DNA from: Rhabditoides inermis
Taxonomy: Eukaryota > Nematoda > Chromadorea > Rhabditida > Rhabditidae
Direction of reading: 5' to 3'
NCBI GenBank assembly: GCA_963966185.1
Contig: CAWZYM010000148.1
Location: forward strand, 325,001 to 389,000
DNA length: 64,000 bases
Position 1 is the first letter of the stretch. Each line of letters starts with the position of its first letter. This document shows, piece after piece, positions 37,553-50,798 of the stretch. A model generated the notes under the pieces. That model ran no database searches. It was not told where the DNA came from and saw only the letters and a list, made by a program, of their open reading frames with translations. The position numbers and the translations under genes are program-made.

Positions 37553-40500
37553 ATGGAGGAGGCCTCGGCTTCGTCGCAGACGGATGCTGCTTCGTTGTCG
37601 GCAGCCGTGGCAGCGGCGGCGGGCACTGCTCCCCTCCCCGCGGGCGTCGAGCTCCCCGCTCCCAACGGAGAACAGATCGCCCTCATGGAACAGGTGCGCC
37701 CTCATTCTACATTTATGTTTATCATGTGCTCACATTTTGTCGCGGCTCAGTTATCGAGCCGCCGTGTGTCTAAATTAGTTTTATCTGAACACGCGCTAAA
37801 ATTAACGCGGCTTTTCCGCAGGAAGGGTCGCTCGGCTGTTGATTATCTGGTGCTTCTATTTCGGGGTGTTCTTGTAATTGCCGGCCGTCCGGAGCTCGAT
37901 TGTCGATGCATTATTTCCCCGCTTTTTGTATCCCACGCAGCTAGCCTCGACTAATGAGGTGTGCCAACTTTAAATCAAGCAAGCCACCCAACACACATAT
38001 GTCACTACAACTCTGACAGAGCAGTAATAACATTCCTCTCCCTCACCGTCAGTCACTTTTGCACCCCTCGCAAGTCTTGCAAGTTGCAAGCGGTCTTTAC
38101 AAACCACCCAGTCTAAAAATCACACACTACCGCACACGGTAATTTGTGTAATTGAGGTTGTAGACGGTCGCTTCGACACATAAACCAGATATCCCTATCA
38201 CATGACTCAAGTCTGCCTTGTTCATGTCTAAAAATAGATGGGCCTCGTCCACGTGGTGAAAAACCTCACTGATGCGACCCTATTTCTACCTGTTCCACTG
38301 TGTGTGTATTTTGTCCGCACACTCACTCTACTAGGTTGAAAAGCAAAGGAGACAGTTTCGTGTCCGCCCTTCCCCCTCTTCCCCCCTCTCTCCTCCCTCT
38401 GTTCTAAAAATAGTTCGGCTCGCGGCGGCGGCGGCCGTCGCGTATTTGCAGTGCTGTGTGTTGCGAGGGCCATCGATTGCCGGAGCGAGGCGCGAGAGAG
38501 TGCCGAGACAGTGTATACATTGGAGAGCGCGCAGAGAGTCATAATCACCTCTCTCGCCCTGCGGCAGAGATAATGAGCGCATGTGAAGTGCGGGCAGTAG
38601 TGAAGCACGGCGGCGACAGTTGCGCGAGGAAAATGCTTGTCTTACTAAGTACATGGTGTTACGCGCGGCATCTCCAATAATGCAGCATGTGCAGGCCGAA
38701 TACAATGCTGAAGCTGAATACAAAATTGGCCCGTACAATCCATAGGCACATGTATTGCACACGCCAATTAGTACAGCTATATGGAGCCGCAGAGAAGAGG
38801 GAGGAATGAAGAAAGATTGTAATTTATCAGCATGGTTCCGACATAAGTTAACATAATGAGTGATCTGGCAGCACACTGTGGGGGAATTGAAAACCCTTGA
38901 CTGGAACAGAATGCGGCGTGATGTCCTCACTGCTTGGTAGATGGGGCGTCAACTCAACATCTCCAAGTGACTAGCAACAGATATGTGTGTTAGAAGATCT
39001 CGACTCGAGTCTGTCGCTGTTGACGACTAACCGGACAGTAGTACAATTTTGGTAGAACCGCGAGAGAAATCGAACAGGCTACTTTTTGCTTCATAAGCTG
39101 AGGCGTTTGGTCATCCTGGAGAAGGATTGACCAAAGTAATCACGTGATGTTCTTATATAGATTAGCGAGACGATGCTGTTTTGAGGATTGCTGAGATGGA
39201 AAGGAAATATATACACAGATTATCATGGGGATGTGTTGCAATCAGTGCGGCGTATTATGTTATCGATTCGCGTGGAGTTGGAGACGTGGTTGATTGATAC
39301 GGTCAGCGGGTGCTTTTCGTGTCATGTTCATATGGAGGGCCCAACTGAGAGAGCGAGAGAAAGAGACAAAGACAAAAAGACACAACGCCATACATGCTGC
39401 TCGCATAACATGAAAACAAGTTATTCGCAGAGAGTGAAGGAATTGTCTGTATTTTTTGTTGCACATGTACGGAGTTAATTCTTCGCATTTCAGATCTACA
39501 AGCAGAAGCAGCTCGATCTACTTGCTCACTTCGAGCGCGCGCAGCAGAACCTCGCCATGCAACACCTGCAACAGTACTACCAGGTCAGTCGCCATGCCTT
39601 GATCTTGTTGTTTCGCACATTACACTGTTTACATGTGTGCGAGTGTGCGTGCGCGTGTGATGTGTGGTAGTCGTTGTATCACGTTCACGTCTCTCTCTCT
39701 CCCTCTCTCTGTGTCCGCCCATTTATGGTGTATGCCCACCTGCCGGATGTAGGAGTGGACTTTTATGGTCCCGCACCGACTTGACGTTCTCGATCGTTTC
39801 CATTGTGTTGCAGTTGTGTTCCTGATCAGTGTTCTTGCGTGTATTGATTGATTGATTGCAGGCTGTGGCGACGGCGAGTCTCTCGCAAGCGCACCGCACC
39901 GAATCGATGGACGAAAGCGACTCGAGTCCCGTAGTCACTGCTGGTTGGTGTTTTATTTGTATTTGTATATTAGTTTTGTTGTTACATTGTTGTTGTTGGG
40001 AACATTTGTCGATTCGTTATCTCTCTACGAAACGCATATCACACAAAGTATTCACGTGCTACTGTTGCCCTCTCGCTCCATGTCGGGAGTCCAACGTGAT
40101 TCCCTGTTTATATGGCCCTCTCTCTCTCACTCTCCACTTTTGCGTGCGCCCGTATGTAATGTAGTATGTGTCTACATGGCATCTGTGCACTTCTCTTGAT
40201 TTTCGAAGCTCTCGTTTCGGTGCTTCTCTCCCTTTCTCTCTTCCCTTCCCCTCTCTCCCTCTCACTTGCCCTTAGACGTGAGGCGGTACCGAGGCGGCCG
40301 TGTGGCTTTCTGTTATTGGAGTCGTCTGCGTTGTCTATGTGTGCATGTGTGTGAGAAAGAGAATTTGTGTGTATTCCGATGTCTCTCTGTTGCTTTGTTT
40401 TCTCGCCGGTCGGATTTCATTCGTATATCTTTCTTGATTTTGGGGATTACAAGAGGTACTTTTATGGTCCCCATACGCATATTTGGAATTTGACAAGTGC

Positions 40501-40594
40501 AATAGGAAGTGGCTGATAAGCAGGGGAGCTGTATGCTGGTGTATACACGAGCTGTTTGTGTCTGTCCGTGTTGTCGTCACATTCTTTGATCTAC

Positions 40595-40630
<36 letters not shown>

Positions 40631-40724
40631 TTTGGCACCGTATTCACTCCCGGGTTGCCGTGCTATTTCGGTGTGTGAGATGAGGCCGGCCGCTCGCTTA
40701 TCGCCACACTTGGCGACGTCACAT

Positions 40725-40763
<39 letters not shown>

Positions 40764-43700
40764 TGTGTCTAATTCGAAATGATTGCATCTGACCGCTTGG
40801 CAACTTGTCTTTTTGAAGAGCTTGCGAGAAGAGAAGGTGTTGTGTGAGTTGTAAGAGAATGTGCAGAGTGGGAATGGAAATAGCAAATAGTGCAGACGAG
40901 ACACCTGTGTTTTGAAGAAAGAATAAACAGGAAGTATGTCTATTACTGAAAGTTCCTGCTTACTGGCACGGAGAATCACACGTTGCTGTTTCTATAGTGT
41001 TTCTATTCTTAGTGTCAATTAATTTGATTCACTTGTCTCTCTTCCTGATTCACATCCTATTCAATTGAAATTTTCAATGAATGCACACGTTACGGACGGG
41101 TTGTAGTTCTGAATTATATAGTTCTCGTTACTTGTTCATGTTGCCATTGTCTCATCCTTTTTTGACACATTTTTATTTTCTTATTTGAATTGGGTGTTGA
41201 TATGTTTTGTATAATACCGGGAACGAATCTGGGCGGAAGTGAATGGGAATGCTAGTAACGCGGCGAGTGTGCCATGTTTGTTTTGATGAAATCGTTCTTC
41301 TTTTTTTTAGCACCTCTCTCTCTATCTCTATCTCTCAATTTCTCGGAAATTGTAGTATATGTATGTGTTGGGTGGATATTGTGCGAATATCCGTATATGG
41401 TATGGAGTGAATGTAGTTTGTTGGCGGCTGTTGTTATCAGACAAGGGGGATACACTCACACACGTGATGGTTTCATTATTCATGCTCCCATCTGTTTGTC
41501 CTTTGTGATGTGAATGTGAATCGAAACAGACGCCCTCCCACGTTGCGTCACTGTTTTTGACGTATCTGCTATTATTTTAATAAATGAGTGAGTGAGTGAG
41601 TATGGGATAGTTGAACTTCTAGTGGGTAGCTAGTAGTGGCACGTGAATGTCTAATAGAAGGAAAGCGAAGAAGAAAGATGATACAAAAATGATGCTTTGT
41701 AAAAGTTGTGCCATGCATTTTGTGTTACCGTGGCAGTCTTTATTCGTAGTCCATGTTATTGCATTTGAGCAGCTGCTCCCCTGACAATGGCGGCCTCTCT
41801 GGGTTCGCTGCAGCTACACATGTCAGCGGGTGCACTGGGCAAGGAGGCGGGAGGAGGAGGACATCATGCAACTCCACCCGTGCACAGAGCAAACAAGAGG
41901 TGAGAGGGTGCGACCATGTTAGTCGGATCTTTGAGATAATTGTGTGTGTGTTTTTTTTCAAATGAAAGTAATTGTGATTCTTTTTCAGCGACCTGCGTTC
42001 GCAGTCCGGGTCTCAGACGATTTCTCAGAACACGAAGGACCGTCTGAAGATGATGATTGCGAGTCGACGGGCCGGAGACGGCAGCCAGACTAACCTGCAC
42101 AATGTGAGCACGGCTCTGATTTATTGTGGTTATGGTTATAAGTACTTACGTTGCAATGAAAAATACAACTTTCCATATTAAAAATTGTTTCAGTCTTCCG
42201 GTTCGTCTTCCTGGGGCACTCCGCCCAGTGGAAACGCCCCGAATAGTCCACAGGTAGGGAGAGAGAGAGAGAGAGAGAATGGCAGTATATTTCTTTGACA
42301 TCACATCGTTGCAGGTGGCGGTGTCTTCTCCGCACTTCGAGCCGTACCGAGTGCCCGCCTCCCTCCACCAACAGCAGATGGCGCACTCGCATGCCAGCAC
42401 GGCTGTGGCCGCGGCCGGAGGAGGAGGAGGAGGAGCGGGGGGACTGGGTGGAGCAGGAGGGGCGGCAGGGGGAGCAGAGTTCCAGCTCAGGAAGGTGGGT
42501 CGAGGATGACTTTTGGATTCTTCACGATCATGTCATTGTTCTGCTGTGATTTTGTGTTTATACTTGGATGTTTAGTGACACATAGAATACACAGTATTTT
42601 AGGTAAATTCGGAGCCGAACCTGAAAATGCGCATCCGGGCGAAGCTGCTTAGCAAGGGCAACTCACCGGTGCAGCAACAACACTCTGTGGGAATGGGCGG
42701 GGCTGGAGGAGGCGGAGCGTTCATCCCACCGACACTCAGCCAGCAACAACAACAGCTACTCGGACTGCAGGCACTGACGCGGTATGTGAAAGGGTACGGG
42801 GGATAGAAGTAAAGTGATTGTTGTGTTTCAGTGTGGACAGCAACAGCGCCCTGGCTGGGGACGGGTGTGTGGCTGGCGGACTGGACTCTGGTCTGTCCGC
42901 GGTGGCTGCTGCGGGGGCGGCGGGGGCGGCGGGGGCTGTCCCTCCCGCCTTCGCCTTCCCTCCCCATCTCATCATGAACTCGCCCAGTCTGCCCAACCTC
43001 GCAGGCGCACCGGCAGCAGTTGGTATACAGCCCATACAGGTACATGCTGCTTCCAAACGATGCTACCCATGTGCATGTTTGGTCCTGGCTGCATCTTGAA
43101 CACGTGCATGGCGTACCTTCTCATTCAGGTGGACATGGCGTCTCTGTTGGCGCAGGCTAACCAGCTGACCCCCTTCCTCTCCCTCCCCTCCCTACTCAAG
43201 ACACAGCTCGGAGTCACCGACAACCACAGCATACTCGATGAACAAGGTCAGTGATTCAACTTTGCTATTACAGTTTGTCGACTTGATGTTAAGTAATCGT
43301 TTATTGTAGATGGTGAAAGATTTATGGCTTATGGATGTGGTGAAACAAGAATTGATTTCAAGTATGTAGGGTGTTGTTGCAGGGCAGGACAAGAGCCGTC
43401 TGTCGGCGACGCAGCTCGGTCAGCTGCCGATCGGAGGATACCCCAGTCTACTCAAACAGCAACTCAGGTGGGTGAGCAGCGGGATGCGCCCGAGAGGGCG
43501 CGCCAGCGCCCTCTCGTTTGTACTGGATGTCCCCGCGCGCTAGAATGCTCAAAAACGACTTTTCCCGGATGAAGCACTTTTCCTCATTTTGAAGTGATCG
43601 CATTCACATCTCTATTCGATAGAGTTATAGAAAGTTGTATTGAGTTTGATTGAATTTGAAGCGAGATACGGAGAGTCCGCATTCGAGTGCGGATTGAGAT

Positions 43701-46700
43701 TGGTGTCGGGCGGGCGTCGGACAATCGCTTTCGCCCCGCCCCCTCTGTGTGTGAGTGAGAGAGAGAGAGAGAGAGAGAGAGATAGGCGAATAGCGGGTGC
43801 GCGTCGGTATCCTCGCAGCGAATCGCGAACGTGTATGAAAATGTAATTTTGTGAAACAAAACTTAAGAAAAGGACAGATATTATCTTTCAAAAGTACTTC
43901 CAAGTAAAAGTAGTTGGTTTGTACCGTTGTCTCAGTTGAGCAAAAGGACTGACATGCTTTCAATGGAGACATGTGCAAACAGGCTCTCAGCATTATTCGA
44001 CGTGTTATGTTACAACAGAAGTTGTGCTTTTAGATAATAACTGCATAACTTCGTAAACGCGTTCATTATAATATGGCCGCTTTGCACTGGTATGAGAGAG
44101 AGAGCCTGTTGGCACATGTCTCCATTGAAAACATGTCAGTCCTTTTGCTCAACTGAGACAACAGTACAAACCAACTACTTTTACTTGGAAGTACTTTTGA
44201 AAGATAATAGAGATAGTATTGGTTTAGGTTTTTGTTTCTTGGAGTTGTATGCATTGAGTGATTCGTGTATTTCTCGTTGCTTTCAGAGAATTGGTGCTTC
44301 GCCGCAAGTCGCTGGTGCGAGAGGAACCCGAGGACGAGAGTGCAAGTGAGTTAGACCGGTATACGGTATTTGATGGTGTACGGTATGTGTTGAGGCGAGC
44401 ACGCGGCGGCGATCGCCCGTCTGGCGGAGCAGGCGGCAGCCGGTCTGGGAGGGGGAGGGGCAGAGGACGGGGAGGGGAAGGAGAAGAAGGACGACGCGTG
44501 CGGCACCGGTGAGTGGTGGTGGTGGAAGGGTGTTGGGCGAGTCGTCTGTCTCCCTGTCTGTGCTATACCCTGTGTCGTGCAGGTCTGGCGTACGACTCTT
44601 CGATGGCTCGCCACGAGTGTGTGTGCGGGGAGAGTGGGCAGCACGTGGAGCACGGAGGCCGCGTCGCCTCCATATGGCAGAGACTACTCGACACTGGACT
44701 CGCAGCCAGGTGAACTAGATTCTAGATTCTGTATCTTCCTGATTGATTTGCTATGCTTTGTTGTTTCATTTTATCAAGACAGACGTATGACTGTTGTTTC
44801 TTTTCTAGATGCGAGAAGGTAGCGTGTCGGAAAGCGTCCCTGGAAGCTCTTCGCGCCGTCCACTCGCCCACCTATGTCACCTTCTTCGCAGTATCCCCCA
44901 CTGCCTGCCTCAAGATGGACGCCAGCCAACTGCCACTCAAGAGCTTTGTACAGGTGGGGAGAGGAGGGAGAGAGAGAGAGAGAGAGAGAACTGTCTCTTG
45001 CAGCTTCCATGCGGCGGTATTGGTGTCGACTCGGACACGTATTTCAACGATGCGAGCACGCAGACTGCGAGTCGAATCGCGGCGGGAAGTCTCATCGAAC
45101 TCGCGTCGCAGGTCAGCCACCATTCCACGACTATGCAATTTTTTTGTTATACCTTCGAATTTTTCTATGATGTTTTCTCAGAATCGGATAATGAATTACG
45201 TGTTGATTGCAGGTAGCAGAGGGTAAGCTTCGGAATGGCTTCGCTTGTATCCGACCGCCGGGACATCACGCGGAGAAGGATCAGGTAGGGGGAGAGGAGG
45301 AGAGACGTGGGGTACGGTAGGAGTCATACAATGTGTAGTATGAGGATGACGAAGTGTCATTTGAGGAATGTATAACAATGAATATAAACATTTTTTCAGG
45401 CGATGGGTTTCTGTTTCTTCAACAACGTGGCGGTGACGGTGAAGCACCTGCAGGCCAGATACCCGCAGCAGTGCAAGAAGATCGCCATCGTCGACTGGGT
45501 GGGTGGGAGACGGGGGACAGGGCGGGAAGTCTATGCGATTATTAGTGAATGTGAATGGTGTTAGTGGGTGCTGGGATTTTGATTGTTTTTTTTTATAATT
45601 ACATTTGATTTTTTTCAATCTGGTATTGTTTGCAGGATGTGCACCACGGCAACGGCACGCAGTTGTGTTTCGAATCCGATCCGAATGTGCTGTATCTGGT
45701 GAGTGGAGGGGGATGTACGTTTCATGTGGGGTATGAAATGGCGACTGGGTGGCGTCTATAATCTCGTTTTGCTAAACAAACTAAATTGCTATGCTTTCGA
45801 ATTTGATTGTATTGTTATTGTGGATGATATGTTTGTTTTGTTTCAGTCTCTTCACCGCCACGACTCTGGCAACTTCTTCCCCGGCACGGGTGCAGTGGAG
45901 GACGTGGGAGCAGAGGGGGCTAAGGTAGACACACATACATGAGAAGTAGTCGTCCACAGTTAGGCTACACTGGTCAACCTTTGAGGAAGTGATAGGTATG
46001 GATAGAATCGACGAGTGAGAGCGTGAACACTGAAGAGAGATTTTTTTTTTTGAATTGCATCAACTACAAGTGTGTGTTGTGCAGGGCACTACTGTGAACG
46101 TTGCGTTCTGTGGGGGAGTGATGAGGGACGCGGACTATCTGGCTGCATGGAGGGCCGTCGTCAGGTGAGGCAAGAGGGAGGGGCATGTAGGGTTATTATG
46201 ATGGCTCAAACTGACAAAGTCCACTCATTGTTTGCCACATTTTATTTCGTCATGTGTGTAATTAGTGAAACGTATGTAGTTTTTTTTGTGTGTAAAGATC
46301 ATGTAGGATGAATGTTTTGTGAATGAGTACGATCTAACATATGTTCGTTCAGGCCTGTGCTGACGTGTTTCGAGCCGGATATGATCGTCGTGTCTGCCGG
46401 GTTCGATGCGTGTGCCGGACATCCGAATGCACTCGGAGGGTGAGTCGGGGAGAGAGAGGAGGAATTGGGGAGTGGAAGGTCGATTTCAGTTAATCAGATT
46501 TCAGTTGGATGATGCTAGTTGTAATAGTGCTGGCTTTACCTGATCGTATTGGGGGGACTTGTTGTGGTATTTCTGTAATCTTGTGATAGATCTTTCATTT
46601 GTTTCACATTCCATACGAGTAGTTCAATTGATGATGACTTGCAATTGACTGTGCTAAATGTTAGAAACTTGAGCAGCTGAAACCTATTTTATATTATCTA

Positions 46701-47016
46701 TCAAAAGTACTTCCAAGTAAAAGTAGTTGGTTTGTACTGTTGTCTCAGTTGAGCAAAAGGACTGACATGTTTTCAATGGAGACATGTGCAAACAGGCTCT
46801 CTCTCACACCAGTGCAAAGCGGCCGTGCAATATTATAATAAACGCGTTTACGAAGTTATGCAGTTATTATCTAAAAGCACAACTTCTGTTGTAACATAAC
46901 GTGGAAAAGTGTTTCATCCGGGAAAAGTCGTTTTTGAGCATTCTAGCGCGCGGGGACATCCAGTACAAACGAGAGGGCGCTGGCGCGCCCTCTCTAATGC
47001 TTGTCGGTTTGCAATG

Positions 47017-47060
<44 letters not shown>

Positions 47061-48621
47061 ATTTTGGTGTCTGATGTGGCGAATCCACCAGCTTGGAGTA
47101 TGAAATGTTACTACACGGTAATGGCAGAAGTAGACAAACTATGTGTGCCAGTAGTCGTCGTCTATACTTGTGTGTTTCAGCTACGAGTTGTCCCCGTCGA
47201 TGTTCGGTCACATGACGAGGGAGCTCATGCAACTGGCGGGGGGAAGAGTGAGTGGGAGGGAAGGAAGATCATATACCTGTGATATGAATTATAATATTTG
47301 CCTTTGCCTATTTCGTACGGAACGGGCACTCCCTTTGTCCATATCTCTTTGTCCGTTTGGCCATGAATGGACAAACAATGGACAGGACCATGACCATCTC
47401 CCCCTCCCGTTGCAGGTAGTGCTTGCTCTGGAGGGCGGCTACGAGTTGACAGCCATCAGCGACTCGGCCGAGCAGTGCGTACGAGTGAGTCATTCCTCTT
47501 TCAGCATTCTATCAAAATCTTCGGGTGATTTTCATCTTGCGGGGATGAATAGTTAACAAGTGAAATTTGCGAAACGTATGTACCAGTTAGGCAATTAGGA
47601 AATGACACCAGACACTAGACACCACGACACCACGACCCTCTGGTGTCGACACCACGACACCATGGTGTGAACACCACGACACCACGGTGTCGACACCACG
47701 ACACCACGGCACCACTTTACAAAACGAAAAATTCTGCATCTTTTTCAGTTATATAGACGAGAGTTCGTAGTGCAGTTGTGTTTTTTGAAGTGGTGTCGTG
47801 GTGTCATGGTGTCGACACCGTGGTGTCGTGGTGTCGTGGTGTCGACACCATGGTGTCGTGGTGTCGTGGTGTCTGGTGTCTGGTGTCGTGGTGTCTGGTG
47901 TCATTTCCTAATTACCTATAAGTTACACTATTTTTTGTAAGATCGTTGAATGAGAAGGGTGTTGAAAAGACGTGTATTTTGTACTATTTTATAAGTGGTC
48001 TCTCTATCTGCTGTACACATCTGTTTTGGGCGTAGATTCTATCTGTGTTCGGATTGGGATGTGTTTTCCCTGCGGGCGAGCATTGATTTTGCTGGAACGT
48101 GTCAACGCGTATTCGATGTTATGGCGGTTGTCTGTTCCTTTTCAATAATTGAATATGTCTATCATACTCAAAAAATAGTATCTCCGCCAAATACTTTCTC
48201 TAAAACAGTGTTTTGGTGATTCTATTTCAATAATGCCTATATCTTACATTCTCGTTTGCAGGTTCTGATGTCGTGTGACGATGACGCTGGCCGTCTGTCG
48301 ATGGAGGCACTCGAGACTGTGCCCAGCACCAGTGCACAGGAGACGATATGCAAGGTATGGAGAGGGAGGAGGAGGATGTGGTATGGTTCTGAAAGTGAGC
48401 AACGTGGGGTTTGTGTATCTGCTAGTGGCATTTGTGGTAGTAGTGTGTTTGACATATTCATGAAAACTAGCATTGTTGGGTTTTCTACATATTCTGATAT
48501 GTGTTTGTAGGTGATCGCGTCTCAGCTTCCCTACTGGCCGTCCCTCACTTCACAAGGAGTCAACTCGAGCGAGCAACAGTGGCTCACCATGTCTCATCAC
48601 TTCCAGAACATGAGTGTGTAG
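37553..48621 (+). CDS. Class IIa histone deacetylase (HDAC4/5/7/9 type), complete
   Basis: Twenty-six exons, all in phase, 918 aa. Coding exons: 37553-37693, 39494-39583, 39862-39943, 41773-41899, 41989-42103, 42194-42253, 42315-42494, 42603-42781, 42832-43039, 43129-43246, 43383-43467, 44287-44345, 44395-44508, 44583-44709, 44809-44953, 45004-45111, 45213-45284, 45400-45498, 45636-45698, 45847-45924, 46085-46164, 46353-46439, 47181-47247, 47416-47484, 48262-48354, 48511-48621. The Gln-rich helix (48-77) matches the class IIa N-terminus. LRKVNSEPNLK (S268) matches the HDAC4 14-3-3 site LRKTASEPNLK; RRKSLV (S470) may be another. The deacetylase domain (about 520-880) has the class IIa zinc subdomain (HECVCG...H), RPPGHHAE, VDWDVHHGNG (D704, H706), SAGFDA (D795) and LEGGYE. 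The catalytic Tyr (Y837) is present, unlike vertebrate class IIa. It should act as a signal-regulated corepressor shuttling between nucleus and cytoplasm. Confidence 0.95.
37694..39493 (+). other. HDAC intron 1 (1.8 kb)
   Basis: A long first intron runs from CAG|GTGCGC to gcatttcag. It is GC-rich near 38380-38620. It contains no coding exon that I can support. Confidence 0.6.
39944..41772 (+). other. HDAC intron 3 (1.8 kb) with microsatellites
   Basis: It holds (CT)n at about 40599-40627, (GA)n at 40729-40760 and (GAGT)n near 41585-41600. No exon is seen. An alternative internal promoter is possible because an in-frame ATG (41787) opens exon 4 in a Kozak-like context. Confidence 0.5.
43490..43581 (+). 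repeat. Dispersed repeat segment with GC-rich hairpin
   Basis: It starts with a near-perfect palindrome gagagggcg-cgccag-cgccctctc and runs through gtccccgcgcgctagaatg to ggatgaagcacttttc. The same segment is in the opposite orientation at about 46905-46995. It begins 23 bp after the donor of exon 11. Confidence 0.7.
43881..44207. mobile_element. MITE in HDAC intron 11 with TIRs of about 95 bp
   Basis: The left arm TTATCTTTCAAAAGTAC starts at 43881 and the right arm ends at 44207 with the reverse complement. The arms pair through the phrase gttgtctcagttgagcaaaaggactgacatg. TA flanks both sides (tata and taatag), as for Tc1/mariner-type MITEs. There is no coding capacity. Confidence 0.8.
46694..46995 (-). 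mobile_element. Second, inverted copy of the same repeat family in HDAC intron 22
   Basis: It contains one TIR arm, the core of the 43881-44207 MITE in reverse orientation, and then, directly joined, the reverse complement of the 43490-43581 segment. This copy shows that the two pieces found apart in intron 11 belong to one larger element. Confidence 0.7.
47023..47057. repeat. (TA)n microsatellite
   Basis: About 16 TA units directly follow the inverted MITE copy. Confidence 0.9.
47588..47918. mobile_element. Hairpin element built of GACACCAC/GTGGTGTC octamers
   Basis: The left arm (47588-47716) is taggcaattaggaaatgacacc followed by variants of gacaccac. The right arm (about 47793-47918) is the mirror image, variants of gtggtgtc ending ggtgtcatttcctaattacct. 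A loop of about 75 bp separates them. The terminal 22 bases pair with one mismatch, so it resembles a foldback or MITE element whose arms expanded as octamer repeats. It lies in HDAC intron 24. Confidence 0.75.
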
Positions 48622-49256
48622 GAGGAGGAGGAGGAGATGGAGATGGAGCAGGAGCAGGAGCAGATTCATACAAGTGCTTATACCAAGTCATCTCTAGAGT
48701 CTATGGAGTGAGTGGAGTGAGTGGAGGAGAGAAGACAAGTGTTAGTATCAGTGTCTACCTGTGATATTCGCATTTTGTCCAGCACTCGTGTCAGTCGCTC
48801 TATATTTATGCATTCGAGTCTTATCGACTTATCGATTGGTTCAACCATTTCCAATATTGTCTCGCTCTCCCTATTGATAATAATCATAATCCATTTACTA
48901 ACCGAGTTTTATAGCAGTCCTGTCTGTCTATGTTGTATGCATGTTGTTATCTCTCGTCGATTCGTTTGTTTTTGTCATCGTCCACTTTGGCATATAGAAA
49001 TCTATTGCAAAGTTCTATTCCCACTTTGTGTTTACAAAACATTGTGTACATATGTGTTATTCGTATTCCTGAACCATGCATTCTTCTCGCGTCCCAAATG
49101 CGTGGAACGTGATTGCGTATAAAAATTTTACCACTATTGATTGATATTGATTTGGTGATTGCATGAGTGGTTTATATCCGTGATAATATTTATGGAGTGA
49201 TTGTGGCTGTATATGTAAAACTGTAAGTGCTTCTTTTGTATGACTTTGTTGTAGAA
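48622..49256. other. HDAC 3' UTR and golgin upstream region
   Basis: A (GGA)n/(GGAGCA)n-like stretch follows the HDAC stop at 48622-48662. The rest is AT-rich. I see no exact AATAAA. The golgin start is preceded by a possible UTR acceptor (ttgtag, 49254). Confidence 0.45.
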
Positions 49257-50752
49257 ATGAGCGAGAGTGGAGGATCCACTCCCAAACCGACACAAGCCAA
49301 GTCAAAGGTGAGTTTTTTTTTCAAATGCGGATAAATGCTGTTTTTTAAACCCGTGTAAGGTAATATTGTGTGAAGCGGATGATGATCGTTTTTATTTTTC
49401 ACCATTCTACGTTCACTGGATGGTAGTACAAATTGATGAATATTTGTTTAGTCGAATAGTTTTTTATTAGTGAAACCTATTTGTATGTTGTCAAACCTCA
49501 CTGATGGCTGTGTATTCTGTTTTCTAGCTGGATGGTTTGTCTCGCGAGGACTTGGTTCGTCTTCTCAAGAAACAGAGTGAGCTCAGCAGGCAACACAAGG
49601 ACGAGATAGCACAATGGAAGGCAAAGGCGGTCGGTCGAGTTGCCTCTTTATGAAAACAAATGTTACTATACCATATATGCATCTGCAATTGCTGAATGAA
49701 ATGTAATAGTAATATTGTCAAGAAGTTGAAGCGTATAGTTAGTGAAACAATATAGGTTTTTGTGAATTTCGAATTTGAAACATTGAAGATTAGACGCAGA
49801 AAAAAACAAGTATACCAGTAAAATGTCTGGTGATGAAAACTAATGTTCCTGGAGTTTTATAGATGTTAGGTATATAAACATATACGCGTATCATCTTTTT
49901 AGGAAGAACACTCTGCTTCTCTGGAGAAGGAACGCGCCCGGAATGCAGAGTTGGAGGTGAGTGAGATTTAAAGTTATAATACCGATTAGTATAATGTGTT
50001 GAGGAGTTGCATACGTTGTATCAATTATCCCTTAGGAATGCAAGACGTCTGTGGAGCAGCGTCTGTCTGAGAGGGATTCGCTGGCTGCGGCGGCCGCCAA
50101 GGGAGACGGCCAGGTGGGCAAGGGGCTCATCCATTCCATACATTCCATCACAGTATTCATCCTTATCGATTATTGTTTCGTGATCATGACTCAAAACTTT
50201 GATAATTTCGTTATGTGTATTCATATGTGAAAGTGCCTTTTCAGGAAGGCGAGCAATCTGCGGCGTTCCTTCTTCTGAAGGCTCGAGTGACTGAGATGGA
50301 AGTGGAGAGAGACGAGGCCAGAAGGAGGGCGGAAGAGGTGGAGGGAAAGGTAGGCATTGGAGAACATCATGGTAGGAGATTAATTCGATGTATGGCTTAC
50401 CCTTAGAATTACGGTAGGAGAATAATTCAATTTATGGCTCACCCTTAGAATTACGGTAGGAGAATAATTCGATCTATGGCTCACTCTTAGAATTATGGTA
50501 GGAGAATAATTCACCCTATGGCTCACCCTTAGAATTACGGTAGAATGACTTTATTGTGAATGCTATTTGTCGTTGAAATAGTTTATGAAATACTTTTCCA
50601 GAAGCGTCAGCATGACGTGAAAGCAGCAGACGAACTGGCGGGCCTTCGAGGATTGGCGGATGAACTGAGAGCACAACTGGATGATGCCAGGACAGAGGTG
50701 GGGAGAGGGGGGACGGAGGGAAGGAGGGAAGGAGAGAGAGAAAGAGAGATAA

Positions 50753-50798
<46 letters not shown>

